From Oscillospiraceae bacterium (GTDB taxonomy: Bacteria; Bacillota; Clostridia; Oscillospirales; Oscillospiraceae): DNA of 64,000 nt. Below the pieces are notes generated by a model. That model saw only the letters and a program-made list of their open reading frames with translations, made no database searches and was not told where the DNA came from. Shown piece by piece: positions 1 through 9,183 of the stretch. Location of the stretch: NCBI GenBank assembly GCA_015067765.1, contig SVLV01000007.1, positions 1-64,000 on the forward strand, written 5' to 3'. The translations under genes were made by a program, and so were the position numbers. Each line of letters starts with the position of its first letter. Position 1 is the stretch's first letter.

Positions 1-180
1 ACCTGCCAGCATCATCAGAACATTCCAGTCCACCACAGCTACGATCTCGCCCACCGGAACGATACCCAGCACCATAAAGATCACTGCGGCTGCCACCGCC
101 ACCACCGCCCGGTACTTCGGCAATAGCAGCAGTAGAGCATACACGCCGATGAAAATGCACAGCGCTACTGTTTTCAACAT
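1..180 (-). CDS. SLC13/ArsB-type ion transporter, N-terminal part only
   Basis: The gene begins at an ATG at 180 after a strong ribosome binding site (GGAGGAAGAGAT) and runs off the left edge, so only 60 residues are visible; it is absent from the ORF track for that reason. The visible part has two hydrophobic segments and ends in VDWNVLMMLAG, which resembles the first helices of the ArsB/NhaD/SLC13 ion transporter superfamily, where a (I/V)DWNV motif sits at the start of a helix. The substrate (arsenite, sodium/proton, dicarboxylate or citrate) cannot be told from this fragment. It lies downstream of the polyamine operon but is separated from it by a terminator, so it is probably transcribed separately. 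Confidence 0.6.
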   Translation of the reverse strand, partial: MLKTVALCIFIGVYALLLLLPKYRAVVAVAAAVIFMVLGIVPVGEIVAVVDWNVLMMLAG

Positions 181-303
181 ATCTCTTCCTCCAAATCTTT
201 CACAAGAACACCGAGGTTCCTTTATAAAGAATATATGAGGAAATCTTATCAAAAAACAACAGATAATGCAAGCATCTCTGCCGCGATATTCCCACCTAAA
301 TTC

Positions 304-344
304 AAAAAAGCGAGGAAGACCTCCCGTTCGGAAGATCTTCCTCG
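304..344 (-). terminator. Rho-independent terminator of the pot operon
   Basis: A 9-bp stem (CGAGGAAGA/TCTTCCTCG) lies just after the stop of the potC-potD gene. On the minus strand it is followed by CTTTTTTGAA, a good uridine tract. Confidence 0.8.
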
Positions 345-356
345 TCGTTCAAATTA

Positions 357-2339
357 CTATACGCCCAGCTGATTCCAAAGGCTATTGTACAGGTTCAGCG
401 TCTCTCTGGGCAGGTTTTCATACAGAGTGCAGCGCTCGCGCTCCTCATCCGGAAGCACCATGATCTCATAGAGTTCCTGATCCAGTTCCTCTTCATAGTT
501 CTCCAGATAATAGTCGGGATACTGCTCCAGCGCCTCCGCATTGGGAGAGGCATACCAGATGTAATCCATGTTGGCCAGATTGGACTCCGTGGAGGCAATG
601 AAATTGATCCATGCCTCTGCCTCCGCCTTGTTGCGAGAACTCTTCAGCACGCACATGGCATCCACAAACCAGTTGGAGCCCTCCTCCGGCAGCACATAAG
701 CCAGATCCTCATTGTTCTCCAGCATGGTCAGATAGTCGCCGGCATAGTACATGGCGATGGCGGCATTGCCGCTCTCCATCTTCAGGTAAACCTCATCCAT
801 AACGAATGCCTGATAGACACCGCTGTCCTTGGCCTTCTTCAAAACGGCAAAGGCCTCCTGCAGCTGGGTCTCATCGGTGGTATTGATGTCATAGCCCAAG
901 CTCAGCAGCGCCGCAGCCAGTGCGTCACGGGAGTTGTTGATCATCAGCACCTGTCCGGCATATCGGGGATCAAACATCGCGCTCCAGCTGGTGATCTCCT
1001 CATCCACCATGGAGGTGTTATAAATGATGCCCAAGCTGCCCCAGGTATAGGGCACGGTGTACTTGTTTTCCGGGTCAAAGCTGAGGCTGCGATAGGCCTC
1101 CCCAATCTTTGCATAGTTGGGGATATTATCATAGTTCAGCTCTGCCAGCATATCCTCTTCAATCAGACGTGCGATCATGTAATCGGAAGGAACGATCACA
1201 TCGAAGTCGGCGCCGCCCATTTTGATGAGGGAGTAGAGGGCCTCATTGCTCTCTGCAGTCTGATAATTGACGCGGATTCCGGTAGTCTCTTCAAACTCCG
1301 TGATGAGCTCCTCGTCAATATACTCACCCCAGGAACAGACATTCACCACCGGTTGCTTGCTGACAGCATAACCGCTGATGATCAGTACCGCGGTCAGCAC
1401 ACAGGCCATGGTTCCGGCACCCACGCGCACCAGCACGCGGCGCACCTTCTCCTGCCGGGGGGTATACTGCTTGCGGGAACGCTTCACCGTACCATCGCTC
1501 TTTTCCTCCCGCAGGTTGACAATAGCCAGCAGTACCAGTACCGTAACAAACAACAGGGTGGAAATGGCGTTGATCTCCGGGGTAACGCGTTTCTTGGTCA
1601 TGCCGTAGATGGTCATAGCCAGGGTGGAAGAACTGGTGCCGGCCGTAAAGTAACTGATGATAAAATCATCCACCGACATGGTAAAGGCCGTCAGTGCACC
1701 GGAAACAATACCCGGCTTGATCTCCGGAAGAATCACCTTCCAGAAGGCCTGGATCCAGGTGCAGCCCAGATCCTGCGCCGCATCCACCAGATTGCGGTCC
1801 ATCTGCCGCAGCTTGGGGCCAACAGACAGAATAATATAGGGGATATTGAAGCACACATGAGCAATCAGCAGGGTGCCAAAGCCCATGGTCAAACGATCCG
1901 GAAGCACGATCAGGGATTGCCAGGAGTTGACCCAGGTAGCAAAGGTTCCCCAACCGTTGAAAAATGCCACAAACAGCAGAGAAAGGCTGACACCGGTGAC
2001 AATATCCGCATTCATCATGGGGATATTGTTCACCGCCAGAATGGCATCCCGGGATCTGCGGCGCATGGCATGGAGGCCGATGGCCGCAAAGGTACCGGCA
2101 ATGGTGGCGATCACCGTCGCCAGGAAGGATACCAGCAGTGTGGTGTACACACTGTTCATGATCAGCCGGTTGTTGAAGAGCTGCTCATACCACTGCAGAG
2201 AAAAGCCCTTCCACACGCTGGAACTGGTACCGGCGTTGAAGGAAAAGATGATCAGAATAAAGATCGGCGCGTATAGGAACAGACCTACCAGGATCATCAG
2301 AAGCCGGTTGGACAGGCTGTTGCTCTTCTTTCCTCTCAT
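357..2339 (-). CDS. potCD: Spermidine/putrescine ABC transporter, permease-substrate-binding fusion (PotC-PotD)
   Basis: This 660-residue protein joins two parts of a polyamine importer. Residues 1 to about 285 are a MetI-type permease with six membrane segments and an EAA loop (DAAQDLGCTWIQAFWKVILP). A linker and a further membrane segment (near residues 305-330, MACVLTAVLIISGYAV) follow. The rest, from VVNVCSWGEYIDEELI to the end, is a complete PotD-type periplasmic-binding-protein fold with no signal peptide or lipobox of its own. The extra helix therefore tethers the binding domain on the outer face. The start overlaps the end of potB by four bases (ATGA), which implies translational coupling. 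Similar fusions are known in other Firmicutes. Spermidine versus putrescine preference cannot be read from sequence. Confidence 0.93.
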   Translation of the reverse strand: MRGKKSNSLSNRLLMILVGLFLYAPIFILIIFSFNAGTSSSVWKGFSLQWYEQLFNNRLIMNSVYTTLLVSFLATVIATIAGTFAAIGLHAMRRRSRDAILAVNNIPMMNADIVTGVSLSLLFVAFFNGWGTFATWVNSWQSLIVLPDRLTMGFGTLLIAHVCFNIPYIILSVGPKLRQMDRNLVDAAQDLGCTWIQAFWKVILPEIKPGIVSGALTAFTMSVDDFIISYFTAGTSSSTLAMTIYGMTKKRVTPEINAISTLLFVTVLVLLAIVNLREEKSDGTVKRSRKQYTPRQEKVRRVLVRVGAGTMACVLTAVLIISGYAVSKQPVVNVCSWGEYIDEELITEFEETTGIRVNYQTAESNEALYSLIKMGGADFDVIVPSDYMIARLIEEDMLAELNYDNIPNYAKIGEAYRSLSFDPENKYTVPYTWGSLGIIYNTSMVDEEITSWSAMFDPRYAGQVLMINNSRDALAAALLSLGYDINTTDETQLQEAFAVLKKAKDSGVYQAFVMDEVYLKMESGNAAIAMYYAGDYLTMLENNEDLAYVLPEEGSNWFVDAMCVLKSSRNKAEAEAWINFIASTESNLANMDYIWYASPNAEALEQYPDYYLENYEEELDQELYEIMVLPDEERERCTLYENLPRETLNLYNSLWNQLGV

Positions 2340-3193
2340 AGCCGCACCGCCTGTTCCTCGCCCTCACCGAAGCGATTCATCACCAACATACAGACCACTA
2401 CGATCACCATCATCACAAAGGAGATGGCCGCACCCAACTGGGGATTATAGGCTCCGCCCAAAAACTGCCGCTCAATCAGGTCGCCCAGCAGCAGCTCCGT
2501 GCCGCCGCCCAGCATACGGGAGATGGCAAAGGTGGAAACGGAAGGGACAAACACCATGGTGATTCCGGACAGCACACCCGGCAGGGACAGAGGCAGGATC
2601 ACCTTCTTGAACACGGTCACACTGTCGGCACCCAGATCCCGGGCAGCCTCCAGCAGAGAGTAATCCAGCTTCACGATCACCGAATAGATGGGCAGGATCA
2701 TAAAGGGCAGGTAGTTATATACCATACCCAACACCACCGCACCCTGGGTGTTCATCATGGAAAAATATTCAATATTACTGCCGGTGATCTGGTTATACAG
2801 ATCAATCAGGCCGATCTGGGAAAACAGCTGGTTCAGCAAACCGTTGTTCTCCAGAATGGTCATCCAGGAGTAGGTGCGCAGCAGGAAGTTCATCCACATG
2901 GGCAGCATAATCAGCACCATGCCGATCTTCTGGAATCTGGCCCCCTCCCGGCTCATATAAAAGGCCACCGGGTAGCCGATCAAAAGACAAATCAGCGTGG
3001 CAATGATCGCCAGGTTAAAAGAGCGCAGGAATACACTGGTGTACTCCCCCATCTGCACGAAGTTATCCACAGAGAAATCTCCGTAGGTATCGGTGAAGGC
3101 GTAGTACACCATGATCAAAATGGGTGTTACCACAAAAATGGCCAGCCATCCCACATAGGGCACGGCGAACCGGGACAATTGCTTATTCGTCAT
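2336..3193 (-). CDS. potB: Spermidine/putrescine ABC transporter permease PotB
   Basis: This inner-membrane permease pairs with PotC to form the polyamine channel. It has about six hydrophobic segments and the EAA loop that contacts the ATPase ([20 protein letters not shown]). The ORF track extends the frame 26 codons upstream into potA, but MTNKQLSRF at 3193 fits the family start and gives 285 residues, the usual size. This start overlaps the 3' end of potA by 11 bases. The order potA-potB-potCD in one direction with overlaps shows a single operon. Confidence 0.93.
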   Translation of the reverse strand: MTNKQLSRFAVPYVGWLAIFVVTPILIMVYYAFTDTYGDFSVDNFVQMGEYTSVFLRSFNLAIIATLICLLIGYPVAFYMSREGARFQKIGMVLIMLPMWMNFLLRTYSWMTILENNGLLNQLFSQIGLIDLYNQITGSNIEYFSMMNTQGAVVLGMVYNYLPFMILPIYSVIVKLDYSLLEAARDLGADSVTVFKKVILPLSLPGVLSGITMVFVPSVSTFAISRMLGGGTELLLGDLIERQFLGGAYNPQLGAAISFVMMVIVVVCMLVMNRFGEGEEQAVRL

Positions 3194-4325
3194 CCCCGCT
3201 CTCCTCCTCGTCCAGTGCCAAACTGGCATCCGCCAGCTCCTCATATTCCTCGGAGTAGGAGCTGTAATCACCGAACATACCGGAGTATTCGCTCTTCTTC
3301 ATGATGTGGAAGGCCTCGGGATCGATCTTCACACCGATCCGCGCCCCCTCCGGGGAGTGATCCGTGGTCTGGATCAGCCACTTAAAGCCCCGGAAATCCA
3401 CAATAATATCATACTGCATGCCCTTGAAGGTGACATTGGTGACCTTACCCACCAGCTGACCCTGCTCCACGGGAACAATATCAATATCCTCCGGACGGAT
3501 GACCACATCCACCGGCTCATTTTCGGCAAAGCCACCGTCCACACAGGGGAACTCCTTGCCGTACATTTTCACCACATTGTCGCGCACCATAGTACCGTTG
3601 AGGATATTACTCTCACCGATAAAGTCCGCTACAAATGCGTTCTTGGGCTCGTTATAGATATCCTCCGGCGTGCCGATCTGCTGGATCTTGCCCTTGTCCA
3701 TCACCACTACGGTGTCAGACATGGTCAGGGCTTCCTCCTGGTCATGGGTTACATAGACGAAGGTAATGCCCATCTGCTGCTGGATCCGTTTCAATTCGTT
3801 CTGCATATCCTTGCGCAGACGCAGGTCAAGAGCGCCCAGGGGCTCATCCAGCAGAAGAACCTTGGGACGGTTGACCAGTGCGCGGGCGATGGCCACACGC
3901 TGCTGCTGACCGCCGGAGAGCTGGTCGATGCGGCGCTTGGCGAAGCCCTTCAGGCTCACCACTTCCAGCATCTCGTTGACACGCTCTTCGATCTCCTGCT
4001 CCGGCACCTTGGCGATCCGAAGTCCGAAGGCAATATTTTCAAATACATCCAGATGCGGGAACAACGCATACTTCTGGAATACGGTGTTGATCTGCCGCTT
4101 ATGGGGCGGGACATCATTAATTCTCTCACCATCAAAGATCAAGTCACCGGACGTGGGGGTCGTAAACCCACCGATGATCCGCAGCGTGGTGGTCTTGCCA
4201 CAGCCGCTGGGGCCCAGCAGCGTCAGAAACTCAGAGTCATTGATGTAGAGGTTGATATTATCGAGAACCAGCTCGTCGTCAAACGTCATGCAGATGTCCT
4301 GCAGACGAATCAACTTTTTGGACAT
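3183..4325 (-). CDS. potA: Spermidine/putrescine ABC transporter ATP-binding protein PotA
   Basis: This cytoplasmic ATPase drives polyamine import. The Walker A motif is GPSGCGKTT, the ABC signature [15 protein letters not shown] and the Walker B motif [15 protein letters not shown]-terminal TOBE-like region (about residues 280-350, containing [11 protein letters not shown]) is typical of PotA/MalK-type subunits. At 380 residues it is slightly long because of an acidic tail ([22 protein letters not shown]-like). It is the first gene of the pot operon, starts after GGGGGAGGATAC, and has a consensus promoter about 100 bases upstream. Confidence 0.96.
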   Translation of the reverse strand: MSKKLIRLQDICMTFDDELVLDNINLYINDSEFLTLLGPSGCGKTTTLRIIGGFTTPTSGDLIFDGERINDVPPHKRQINTVFQKYALFPHLDVFENIAFGLRIAKVPEQEIEERVNEMLEVVSLKGFAKRRIDQLSGGQQQRVAIARALVNRPKVLLLDEPLGALDLRLRKDMQNELKRIQQQMGITFVYVTHDQEEALTMSDTVVVMDKGKIQQIGTPEDIYNEPKNAFVADFIGESNILNGTMVRDNVVKMYGKEFPCVDGGFAENEPVDVVIRPEDIDIVPVEQGQLVGKVTNVTFKGMQYDIIVDFRGFKWLIQTTDHSPEGARIGVKIDPEAFHIMKKSEYSGMFGDYSSYSEEYEELADASLALDEEESGDDE

Positions 4326-4426
4326 GTATCCTCCCCCGTTCTATAAAAAAATTACCGGACCCAGCCGAAGCAGCATCTCTGTTCCCGAAATACCGTATCC
4401 GGAGAGTCCAGTCGTCCTTTAGCTAC

Positions 4427-4455
4427 AATATAGTAAAAAGATGTCGAAATGTCAA
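4427..4455 (-). promoter_or_regulatory. Sigma-A promoter of the pot operon
   Basis: On the minus strand TTGACA and TATATT are separated by 17 bases. Transcription would start near 4420 and give a leader of about 95 nt before potA. That leader contains a run of seven T shortly before the ribosome binding site. Confidence 0.75.
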
Positions 4456-4476
4456 TGTATATTTTCCCAATACTAC

Positions 4477-4506
4477 GCAAACCCCGGCAGCAGGGCCGGG
4501 GTTTGC
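4477..4506 (-). terminator. Hairpin after the RluA-family gene
   Basis: A perfect 12-bp inverted repeat (GCAAACCCCGGC/GCCGGGGTTTGC) with a 6-base loop lies 11 bases past the stop of the pseudouridine synthase gene. The uridine tract after it is poor, so termination strength is uncertain. Confidence 0.6.
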
Positions 4507-4517
4507 AGCATGGGTGT

Positions 4518-5477
4518 TCAATCACCAAAATATTTGGTCCGGAACGGCACCTCTTCCACCTGGAAACTGCGGCCCCGCAGGTACTCCAGAATACCGGCAT
4601 CCGTTGAGAAATCAAAGGTCAGCTGATAGGAATACAGCGCCTGCCGGGTCTCGGCATACTTGCGGTTTTTCTCGCCGTTTCCATATTTTCCGTCGCCCAG
4701 CAGCGGACAACCCAGATCCGCCATGGTAGCACGGATCTGATGGGTACGGCCGGTAAGCAGCTCCACCTCCAGCAGACTCAGTTCACCCCGGCGCTGCAGG
4801 GTGCGGTAACGGGTCACAGCAGTCTTTCCGCCGGGGATAGGCCGGTGGTATACTGCCACCTGCTTTTTCTTCTCATCCTTCAGCAGCCAGCACTCCACCT
4901 CACCTGCCGCAGGCTTCGGAGCCCCCAGTGTGATACACAGGTATCGCTTATCGATCTCCCGATCCCGGATCTTTTCATTGATGATCCGCAGAGTCTCCGC
5001 ATTCTTGGCAGCGATGACAATGCCGCCGGTGTTGCGGTCGATGCGGTTGCACAGGGCGGGGGTAAATGCATTTTCCCAGCGGGGATTCCATTCCTTCTTC
5101 TGGTAAAGATAGGCCTGGATATGGTTGATGAGGGTGTTGACCTTCTCCGTCTCGTCGGCGTGGACCACAAGGCCGGGCCGCTTATTCAGCAGCATCAGAT
5201 TCTCATCCTCGTAGACGATGTCCAGCGTCGGCTTGAAGAGGGTAAGGAACATATTCTCCTCCCGGGGCTGGTCAAAAAACTCATCATTGATATACAGCTG
5301 CAGCACATCCCCCTGTTGCAGGCGCTGGTCCCGCTGTGCCCGTGCCCCGTTGACCTTGATGCGCTTGAGGCGGATATACTTCTGCAGCAGCGCAGGCGGC
5401 AACAGGGGCAGAGATTTGGACACAAAACGGTCCAATCTCTGTCCGGCATCATTCTTCCCAACGGTCAGTTCCCGCAT
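4518..5477 (-). CDS. RluA-family 23S rRNA pseudouridine synthase
   Basis: This enzyme isomerises uridine to pseudouridine in structured RNA, most probably 23S rRNA. An S4-like RNA-binding domain occupies about residues 10-75 (GQRLDRFVSKSL). The catalytic domain carries the RluA motif II with its catalytic aspartate (NRIDRNTGGIVIAAKN) and the later GRTHQIRATMADLGCPLLGD block. The track starts at a GTG at 5495, but the ATG at 5477 has an ideal Shine-Dalgarno (CAGGAGGATCTT), giving 319 residues. The sequence is nearer to the RluC/RluD branch, and the exact target position is not readable. A second family member lies at 60667. Confidence 0.9.
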   Translation of the reverse strand: MRELTVGKNDAGQRLDRFVSKSLPLLPPALLQKYIRLKRIKVNGARAQRDQRLQQGDVLQLYINDEFFDQPREENMFLTLFKPTLDIVYEDENLMLLNKRPGLVVHADETEKVNTLINHIQAYLYQKKEWNPRWENAFTPALCNRIDRNTGGIVIAAKNAETLRIINEKIRDREIDKRYLCITLGAPKPAAGEVECWLLKDEKKKQVAVYHRPIPGGKTAVTRYRTLQRRGELSLLEVELLTGRTHQIRATMADLGCPLLGDGKYGNGEKNRKYAETRQALYSYQLTFDFSTDAGILEYLRGRSFQVEEVPFRTKYFGD

Positions 5478-5508
5478 AAGATCCTCCTGCATCACTTACT
5501 ATACGCCT

Positions 5509-5536
5509 ATTCTACCTGATTTTCCAAAAATGTCAA
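5509..5536 (-). promoter_or_regulatory. Promoter for the RluA-family gene
   Basis: On the minus strand TTGACA-16-TAGAAT lies about 30 bases upstream of the start codon. It sits back to back with the yceD promoter. Confidence 0.7.
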
Positions 5537-5555
5537 AATATTTGTAAGAAAAGGT

Positions 5556-5584
5556 TTGACAAATGGACCTCAAACCACTATAAT
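5556..5584 (+). promoter_or_regulatory. Consensus sigma-A promoter for yceD-rpmF
   Basis: TTGACA and TATAAT are both perfect matches with 17-base spacing, 27 bases upstream of the yceD start. This suggests strong constitutive expression, as expected for a ribosomal protein unit. Confidence 0.88.
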
Positions 5585-5611
5585 ACAAGTCGTGTCATTG
5601 CGAGGTGTATT

Positions 5612-6115
5612 ATGCGCTTGAATGTTAACAGACTACTGCATACCCCCCAATCCAGCCAGAATTTCCACTTTGAGATGGATCTGTCTGACATGGAATTCGG
5701 TGGAACCACCCCTGTTCAGCATCCGGTTGTTGTGGACGGCCAGGTGCGCAACGAGGCAGGTATGCTGGTGCTGCAGCTTCAGGCGGAGACGACGCTCCGC
5801 TCCGTCTGCGACCGATGTGCAGAGGAATTTGATGCGGAAGTTTCCGTGGCGTATTCCTGTGTGCTGGCCGAGGAGAAGCAGCTGGAAGACAGCGAGGACA
5901 TTGTCCTGCTGGAAGACGGCGAAGTGGATCTGGAGGAGCTGGCGCGAACCGCGTTCATCCTTGATATGGACACAAAAACTCTGTGCTCTGAAGATTGTCA
6001 GGGACTTTGCCCGGGCTGCGGTGTGAATCTCAACCATGAGCCCTGCCGGTGCAAGAAGCAGGTCGATCCCCGGCTTGCCGCGCTGGCCAAGCTCCTGCAG
6101 CAGGACGAGGAATAA
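5612..6115 (+). CDS. yceD: YceD/DUF177 family protein
   Basis: This 167-residue protein belongs to the DUF177 (YceD) family, which almost always sits directly upstream of rpmF and is linked to 23S rRNA processing or accumulation in other bacteria. The middle of the protein has a CDRCAEEF segment. The C-terminus has a cysteine cluster (CSEDCQGLCPGCG, then CRCKK) that is typical of the Firmicutes branch and probably binds zinc. It is co-transcribed with rpmF 58 bases downstream. Family assignment is secure; the molecular role is poorly defined in general. Confidence 0.92.
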   Translation: MRLNVNRLLHTPQSSQNFHFEMDLSDMEFGGTTPVQHPVVVDGQVRNEAGMLVLQLQAETTLRSVCDRCAEEFDAEVSVAYSCVLAEEKQLEDSEDIVLLEDGEVDLEELARTAFILDMDTKTLCSEDCQGLCPGCGVNLNHEPCRCKKQVDPRLAALAKLLQQDEE

Positions 6116-6173
6116 CAGAGAGTTCTTCATTATAAATTACTGCTCAGGCAGTTAAGACCAAGGAGGTGTCAAC

Positions 6174-6371
6174 ATGGCAGTCCCTAAGAGAAAAGTATCC
6201 AAACAAAGACGCAACAAGAGACGCAGCTCCGTGTGGAAGCTGGCGGCTCCCGGTCTGGTGGCATGCCCCAAGTGTGGTGCGCTGCATCTGCCTCACAGAA
6301 TGTGCCCGGAGTGCGGCACCTATAATGGCCGTGAGGTCAAGACCGTCAAGTCCGTTGTGGCAGACAACTAA
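6174..6371 (+). CDS. rpmF: 50S ribosomal protein L32
   Basis: The 65-residue protein has the L32 start [17 protein letters not shown] and a four-cysteine zinc ribbon ([18 protein letters not shown]). It is a component of the large ribosomal subunit. The ribosome binding site is strong (AAGGAGGTGTCAAC). It follows yceD in the standard order and is closed by a clear terminator. Presence of all four cysteines marks it as the zinc-containing form. Confidence 0.98.
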   Translation: MAVPKRKVSKQRRNKRRSSVWKLAAPGLVACPKCGALHLPHRMCPECGTYNGREVKTVKSVVADN

Positions 6372-6390
6372 TTGACTGTGTGTCCTTGTT

Positions 6391-6425
6391 AGGAGGGAAG
6401 ATCGTTCTTCCCTCCTTACTTTTTT
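6391..6425 (+). terminator. Rho-independent terminator of yceD-rpmF
   Basis: An 11-12 bp stem (AGGAGGGAAGA/TCTTCCCTCCT region) is followed by TTACTTTTTT. Confidence 0.88.
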
Positions 6426-6462
6426 GCCCCGCAGTCCCCCCGGGGAAAAGTTGTTTTTCTGC

Positions 6463-6491
6463 TTGCGCCGGTGACGGGATATGACTATAAT
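6463..6491 (+). promoter_or_regulatory. Promoter for DUF512-der-plsY
   Basis: TTGCGC-17-TATAAT lies about 55 bases upstream of the DUF512 gene. A second TATAAT hexamer at 6500-6505 lacks a good -35 partner. Confidence 0.7.
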
Positions 6492-6547
6492 ATACTTGAT
6501 ATAATATGGGCAATTATCACTTTCTGAGAGAATGAGGACCTGAAACT

Positions 6548-7855
6548 ATGAGTACGGTGATTACCGCCATTGATCCCCGCAGCCCGGCAGAACGGGCCGG
6601 CATCCGGGTTGGCGAACAACTTCTTACCATCAATCAGCATGAGATCGTGGATGTACTGGACTACCGCTTTTATGGGTACGATTCCGAGTGCACCCTGACC
6701 CTTCGCGCCCCCGACGGCACTCAGCGACAGGTTTCTCTCCGCAAGGAAGAGGGCCGGGATCTGGGCCTGAATTTTGATACCTATCTGATGGATGAGATGC
6801 GTCCCTGCTCCAATCACTGTATCTTCTGCTTTGTGGACCAGATGCCTCCCGGCATGCGCCAGTCTCTCTACTTCAAGGACGACGATGCCCGTCTCAGCTT
6901 CCTGTTGGGCAACTATATTACCCTCACCAATATCACGGAGCGGGAAGCGCAGCGGATCATGGATCTGCACATCAGCCCCATCAATGTCTCCGTCCATGCC
7001 ACGGATCCTCAGCTGCACTGTACCATGCTGGGCAACAAGGATGCTCTGCGTTCTCTGGACTATATCCGCCAGTTCTGCAAGGCCGGCATTGTCATGAACG
7101 GTCAGATCGTGGTCTGCCCCGGCTGGAATGACGGGGATCAGCTGCGCCGCACCCTGCGGGATCTGACTGAGATGGAATTTTCCAGCTGCTCCATCGTTCC
7201 GGTGGGCATCACCCGCTATCGTCAGGGCCTGGCCAAGCTGCGTCCGGTGGACAGCCAGTGCGCCGCAGAAATTCTGGACATCGCCGAGGAATTCGGTCAG
7301 GAGAATCTGCAGCGTTTCGGCACCCGCCGTTTTTTCTGCGCCGATGAGCTGTTCCTGCGGGCCGGCCGCCCCCTCCCCCAGGAGGACTATTATGAGGGCT
7401 ACCGCCAGTTGGAAAACGGTGTCGGCATGCTGCGGTCTCTGGAGGGTGATTTCCTGGCCGCTCTGGATACTGTGGAGCTGCCCCAGCACCCCACGCCCTT
7501 CACCATCGCCACCGGTGTGGCCGCCGCACCCTTCCTGCGAACTCTGGTCCAGCGGGCACAGGAGCGGTTCCCCGGCCTGCAGGGTCAGGTGGTGGCCATC
7601 GAAAACGATTTCTTCGGCCACACCATCGATGTGGCTGGCCTGCTGACCGGCCAGGATCTGGCAAAGCAACTGGGTCAGCTGCCGCAGCTGGGCCGGGTAC
7701 TGATCCCCCTGCATATGCTGCGCCATCAGGAGGATGTATTTCTGGATGACTACACCGTTCCCCAGCTGCAGGAAGCGCTGGGCTGCCCGGTCCAGGTCGT
7801 CGGCACCGACGGCTTCGATCTGGCAGATGCAATGTTTGAAACAGAGGAGGTTTGA
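6548..7855 (+). CDS. DUF512 family radical SAM-like protein with PDZ domain
   Basis: The 435-residue protein matches the Clostridia family annotated as DUF512/putative radical SAM enzyme. A PDZ-like domain is at residues 1-65 (ITAIDPRSPAERAGIRVGE). It is followed by the cluster-binding motif CSNHCIFCF (C-x3-C-x2-C), typical of radical SAM proteins that coordinate a 4Fe-4S cluster. The C-terminal half (GVAAAPFL, VVAIENDFFGHTIDVAGLLTG) is the DUF512 domain. The substrate is unknown to me. Its position two bases upstream of der is conserved in many Clostridia, which hints at a link with ribosome assembly or translation, but that is inference only. Confidence 0.92.
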   Translation: MSTVITAIDPRSPAERAGIRVGEQLLTINQHEIVDVLDYRFYGYDSECTLTLRAPDGTQRQVSLRKEEGRDLGLNFDTYLMDEMRPCSNHCIFCFVDQMPPGMRQSLYFKDDDARLSFLLGNYITLTNITEREAQRIMDLHISPINVSVHATDPQLHCTMLGNKDALRSLDYIRQFCKAGIVMNGQIVVCPGWNDGDQLRRTLRDLTEMEFSSCSIVPVGITRYRQGLAKLRPVDSQCAAEILDIAEEFGQENLQRFGTRRFFCADELFLRAGRPLPQEDYYEGYRQLENGVGMLRSLEGDFLAALDTVELPQHPTPFTIATGVAAAPFLRTLVQRAQERFPGLQGQVVAIENDFFGHTIDVAGLLTGQDLAKQLGQLPQLGRVLIPLHMLRHQEDVFLDDYTVPQLQEALGCPVQVVGTDGFDLADAMFETEEV

Positions 7856-7857
7856 GT

Positions 7858-9183
7858 ATGTCCAAACCCATTATTGCCATTGTGGGCCGCCCCAATGTGG
7901 GCAAGTCCATGCTCTTTAATAAGCTGATCGGCCGCCGACTGTCCATCGTGGAGGACACCCCCGGTGTCACCCGCGACCGCATCTACGGTGAGTCCGACTG
8001 GAACGGCCGCAAGTTCACGCTGGTAGATACCGGCGGTATCGAGCCCAGCACCGACAGCCAGATCCTCTCCTTCATGCGGGAGCAGGCTCAGATCGCTATC
8101 GATAACGCCACCGTCATCGTGCTGGTGGTGGACATCAAGACCGGCATGACCGCCGCCGACCAAGAAGTGGCCAACATGCTGCAGCGCTCCAAGAAGCCCA
8201 TTGTGCTGGCCGTCAATAAGATGGATAACACCGGCAATATCAACCCCGACTTCTACGAGTTCTACAACCTGGGTCTGGGTGATCCCATTGCCGTCTCCGC
8301 TGTCCATGGCCACGGTACCGGTGATCTGCTGGATGCCTGCTTTGAGCACTTCCCTCCCGAAACGGAGGAGGAAGAGGATGACGATGTGATTCAGGTGGCC
8401 ATCATCGGCAAGCCCAATGTGGGCAAGTCCAGCCTCACCAACCGGATCCTCGGTCAGCAGCGCGTCATTGTCAGCAATGTAGCCGGCACTACCCGTGATG
8501 CCATCGACTCCTATTTTGAAAATGAGACCGGTAAGTATAACTTCATTGATACGGCCGGTATGCGCAAGAAATCCAAGGTAGATGACAATATTGAAAAGTA
8601 CAGCGTCCTCCGCTCCACTATGGCCATCGAGCGCTCCGATGTGTGCCTGATCCTCATTGATGCCACCGAGGGTGTCACCGAGCAGGACACCAAGGTAGCC
8701 GGTCTGGCCCATGATGCCGGCAAGGCCTGCATCATCGTGGTCAACAAGTGGGATCTGGTGGAGAAGGACGGCAAGACTATGGATCATATGCGCGAGGAGA
8801 TTCGCCGCGATCTCAGCTATATGACCTATGCCCCCATCCTGTTTATCTCCGCCCTTACCGGCCAGCGTGTCACCCGCCTGTTTGAGCTGATCAACTATGT
8901 GCACAATCAGGCCTCTACCCGCATCACCACCGGTATGCTGAACTCTGTTCTGGCCGATGCACAGACCCGCGTGCAGCCCCCCTCCGATAAGGGCCGCCGA
9001 CTGAAGATCTACTATATGACCCAGGTGGGCATCAAGCCCCCCCACTTTGTGGCCTTCTGCAACGAAAAGAAGCTCTTCCACTTTTCCTACCGCCGCTATC
9101 TGGAAAACCAGATCCGCAGCGTGTTCGGTCTGGAGGGCACCCCCGTCATTATGACCGTCCGGCAGAAGGGAGAGGAAGAGTAA
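7858..9183 (+). CDS. der: Ribosome-assembly GTPase Der (EngA)
   Basis: Der is an essential GTPase for maturation of the 50S subunit. Two tandem G domains are visible: GRPNVGKSMLFN near residue 10 and GKPNVGKSSLTN near residue 185, each with its DTxG (DTGGIEPS, DTAGMRKK) and NKxD (NKMD, NKWD) motifs. A KH-like C-terminal domain follows. The track begins at TTG 7852, but the ATG at 7858 sits seven bases after GAGGAGG and gives 441 residues, the usual length. It is coupled to DUF512 upstream and overlaps plsY by one base. Confidence 0.98.
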   Translation: MSKPIIAIVGRPNVGKSMLFNKLIGRRLSIVEDTPGVTRDRIYGESDWNGRKFTLVDTGGIEPSTDSQILSFMREQAQIAIDNATVIVLVVDIKTGMTAADQEVANMLQRSKKPIVLAVNKMDNTGNINPDFYEFYNLGLGDPIAVSAVHGHGTGDLLDACFEHFPPETEEEEDDDVIQVAIIGKPNVGKSSLTNRILGQQRVIVSNVAGTTRDAIDSYFENETGKYNFIDTAGMRKKSKVDDNIEKYSVLRSTMAIERSDVCLILIDATEGVTEQDTKVAGLAHDAGKACIIVVNKWDLVEKDGKTMDHMREEIRRDLSYMTYAPILFISALTGQRVTRLFELINYVHNQASTRITTGMLNSVLADAQTRVQPPSDKGRRLKIYYMTQVGIKPPHFVAFCNEKKLFHFSYRRYLENQIRSVFGLEGTPVIMTVRQKGEEE

